Assembly (NCBI GenBank): GCA_027365515.1
Contig: DAHXMK010000164.1
Location: 1 to 6,550 of the forward strand
Source of the DNA: Candidatus Aminicenantota bacterium
Lineage (GTDB): Bacteria > Acidobacteriota > UBA4820 > DSQY01
DNA: 6,550 nt
Reading direction: 5' to 3'
Shown: one piece after another, positions 5,205 to 6,550 of the stretch
Position numbering within the stretch: the first letter of the stretch is position 1
Layout: every line of letters starts with the position of its first letter
The notes under the pieces: model-generated
Database searches by the model: none
What the model was told of the DNA's origin: nothing
Seen by the model: only the letters and a program-made list of their open reading frames with translations
Position numbers and translations under genes: made by a program

Positions 5205-5233
5205 TTGACAACCGAATATGCCGGGCATAGAGT
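5205..5233 (+). promoter_or_regulatory. Probable sigma-70-type promoter of the transporter gene
   Basis: A perfect -35 TTGACA (5205-5210) is followed after exactly 17 bp by TAGAGT (5228-5233; 4 of 6 match to TATAAT). Transcription would start near 5240, leaving a leader of about 75-105 nt before the transporter start. The rest of that leader shows no clear riboswitch or operator. Directly upstream, CGGTTG (5193-5198) and CAACCG (5209-5214) form a 6-bp inverted repeat that overlaps the -35 box and could be an operator, though it may be chance. Confidence 0.5.
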
Positions 5234-5316
5234 CGCGGCGTGAGAAACGGGGCGGGGTTCAACCGCCTGCTTGCATTGGCCGCTTAAGGGCCTTCTGTTA
5301 AATAGCCGCCAGCGAA

Positions 5317-6306
5317 ATGGCGGACCGAGGAGTGGTGAGACTGATGAGCCTGCCGCCGGACGAGTCGCCGCTTCATGCCGATGATTCCGTTTCAGCAGCG
5401 GCGGGGAGCGTGGATGCCAGGGCGAAATGGGTGCTCGCCGTGGGGCTCGCCTGTAGCTCGTTCCCAGCGATCCTTGTGCGCTACGCCGTTGCGCCGGCGA
5501 TCGTCATCGCCTTCTGGCGCAAGCTCTTCGCGGCGCTGATTCTCCTGCCGCTCGTCGTCACCCGTCTTAGAAAGGAGCCGTGGGACTGGGCGCTCCAGCG
5601 CAAGCTCATGCCATACACGGTGGGAACGGGGCTCGTCCTCGCCGTCCATTTCGGAACCTGGATAGGATCCGTCCAACTGACGACCGTCGCCTCGGCGCTC
5701 CTAGTTTACTCGACCCAGCCGGTGTGGGGAGGCCTTCTCGGATTCATCTTTCTTAAGGAGCGCGTGCCGAAAAGGGGGATGGCGGCGATAGCCCTGGCGA
5801 TGGCGGGCGTCGCGCTCATCGCCTGGGGCGATTTCGGCCGGGGGCCGCGAAGCCTTTTGGGCGACGGCCTCGCGCTGGCGGCGGCGATAGCGGGAGCCTC
5901 CTATCTCACCGTCGGACGCCATCTGCGCGACAAGATCCCGCTCGTCCAATACCTCTTCCTGCTCTACGCCGTGGCGGCGGGAGGGCTCTGCGCGGCCGCC
6001 TCGATTGCGGGAGAGCCGTTGCGCGGCTTCTCGGCGAGCACCTGGCTGATGTTCGGCCTGCTGGCGATCTTCCCCTCGTCGCTCGGCCACAACCTCGTGA
6101 ACTACGCCGTCCGCCACATCGAATCCTACCGCGTGATCATCAGCCTCTTAGTTGAGCCGGTCGTCTCGACGCTGCTGGCCGCTCTTCTTTTCGCCGAGTA
6201 CCCTTCGGCCCGGTTCTACGCCGGCGCCCTTCTGGTCTTCGCCGGAATACTCCTTGCCATGCGCGGGAGCGGCCCAGCGGGCAAACGTTATCCGCTTAAC
6301 TCCTAA
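5317..6306 (+). CDS. EamA/DMT-superfamily inner-membrane transporter
   Basis: 329 residues with two homologous EamA repeats (about 37-171 and 181-315), each of five helices, giving the usual ten-helix drug/metabolite transporter fold. Landmarks of repeat 1 are FWRKLFAAL (66-74), the HFGTWIGSVQLTTVASALLVYSTQPVW-like region written here by position (111-137), and FLKERVPK (145-152) just before the fifth helix. In repeat 2 the matching landmarks are FPSSLGHNLVNYAVRHI (252-268), SLLVEPVVSTLLAAL (276-290) and LFAEYPS. The substrate cannot be told from sequence; relatives export amino acids, their derivatives or other metabolites, and most act by proton antiport or exchange. The N-terminal 35 residues are polar and variable. 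An in-frame ATG at 5344 (GGTGAG 4 nt ahead, GAGGAG further up) is a better-supported start than 5317, which has no SD. Composition is GC-rich like purA, so it belongs to the host backbone and not the island. Confidence 0.9.
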   Translation: MADRGVVRLMSLPPDESPLHADDSVSAAAGSVDARAKWVLAVGLACSSFPAILVRYAVAPAIVIAFWRKLFAALILLPLVVTRLRKEPWDWALQRKLMPYTVGTGLVLAVHFGTWIGSVQLTTVASALLVYSTQPVWGGLLGFIFLKERVPKRGMAAIALAMAGVALIAWGDFGRGPRSLLGDGLALAAAIAGASYLTVGRHLRDKIPLVQYLFLLYAVAAGGLCAAASIAGEPLRGFSASTWLMFGLLAIFPSSLGHNLVNYAVRHIESYRVIISLLVEPVVSTLLAALLFAEYPSARFYAGALLVFAGILLAMRGSGPAGKRYPLNS

Positions 6307-6352
6307 TTTGAAATGAATCACCTTATTTTCACTTACTCCGCGCCTTTGAGTC

Positions 6353-6550
6353 TTAACAGCGATCTTCTTCACTGTCCGGGCACACCCCGTCAACGCGAAG
6401 AGCCAGCGCAAGGGCGGGGACTAGTGTTGTTGCTCCCTTAAATCCCAAGATGTCCTCCACCGCTTTCTTAAGGATCGGCCGTGGGCGGCGTTGCATCATC
6501 ACTGCTCCAGGGCAGGAAAGTGATGGCCATTGAGCATCACCGGTGTGATC
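6353..6550 (-). CDS. Doubtful partial open frame entering from the right edge
   Basis: The minus strand is open from the window edge for 65 residues and stops with TAA at 6355-6353. It contains MMQRRPRPILKKAVEDILGF and ends with an acidic tail (VCPDSEEDRC). I recognise no family, codon use does not look like the GC-rich neighbours, and no SD supports an internal start. It may be the tail of a gene to the right or simple chance. Apart from this, the 244 bp after the transporter stop show no terminator and no RNA gene. Confidence 0.15.
   Translation of the reverse strand, partial: DHTGDAQWPSLSCPGAVMMQRRPRPILKKAVEDILGFKGATTLVPALALALRVDGVCPDSEEDRC

Noticed and set aside
4764..5243. 159-residue plus-strand frame over the lipoprotein start and the heptad repeats
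   Set aside because: Half is antisense to the lipoprotein gene and the rest is translated CACNANT repeat; not credible as a gene.
5025..5316. Search for an integrase gene or attI site ahead of the possible cassette array
   Set aside because: No frame long enough and no tyrosine-recombinase motif; only a hairpin, heptads and a plus-strand promoter are here.
6320..6360. Possible degenerate copy of the ACACGGAGG-type repeat after the transporter
   Set aside because: Resemblance is limited to a short stretch (CTCCGCGCCTTTGAGTCTT) and cannot be separated from chance by eye.

Overview
This looks like a chromosomal segment from a high-GC, Gram-negative-type bacterium. The cues are a coiled-coil/M23 murein hydrolase activator, a lipoprotein with a lipobox, and Sec signal peptides. 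I cannot name the phylum. The gene pairing and the style of the intergenic repeats remind me of Acidobacteriota, deltaproteobacterial or PVC-type environmental genomes, but that is an impression and not evidence. Nothing in the window is a tRNA, rRNA, CRISPR array, transposase or integrase.

Left part (1-2925): a complete purA (adenylosuccinate synthetase, minus strand) runs leftward with a 4-nt overlap into an EnvC/NlpD-like M23 peptidase gene. That gene loses its reading frame homology about 40 residues before the end. It collides tail to tail with the front half of an S41 (CtpA/Prc-type) peptidase gene on the plus strand, which is truncated at the same place (about 500-546). In many Gram-negative bacteria envC and ctpA lie in tandem on one strand, so this head-on pair of half genes is what a local inversion, or an inverted assembly or amplification chimera, would leave.

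Middle (2926-5316): a visibly AT-richer island sits between stretches of repeats. The 2926-3412 interval has no convincing gene. It holds the purA promoter and SD, a 72-bp unit present twice, a third hairpin of the same family with compensatory stem changes, and several further palindromes. Then come three small minus-strand genes of unknown function: a 96-aa lipoprotein (4601-4891), a three-helix membrane protein (3962-4426) and a secreted protein (3413-3922). Each is followed by a long imperfect palindrome (about 87-116 bp) bounded by heptamers close to the integron core-site consensus, and a shorter possible site (67 bp) lies ahead of the first. This is the layout of an integron gene-cassette array without an integrase (CALIN). 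No folding or covariance-model search has been run, so it stays a hypothesis. The 5025-5316 interval carries a GC hairpin, ten degenerate CACNANT heptads and a good sigma-70-like promoter facing right.

Right part (5317-6550): a complete 10-helix EamA/DMT-family transporter gene on the plus strand, read from that promoter, followed by 244 bp with only a doubtful partial frame entering from the right edge.

Functionally, purA is purine biosynthesis and the left pair concerns cell-wall and envelope processing, with both halves of the pair probably inactive as assembled. The island genes all encode envelope-located products, as is common for cassette cargo. The transporter appears independent.
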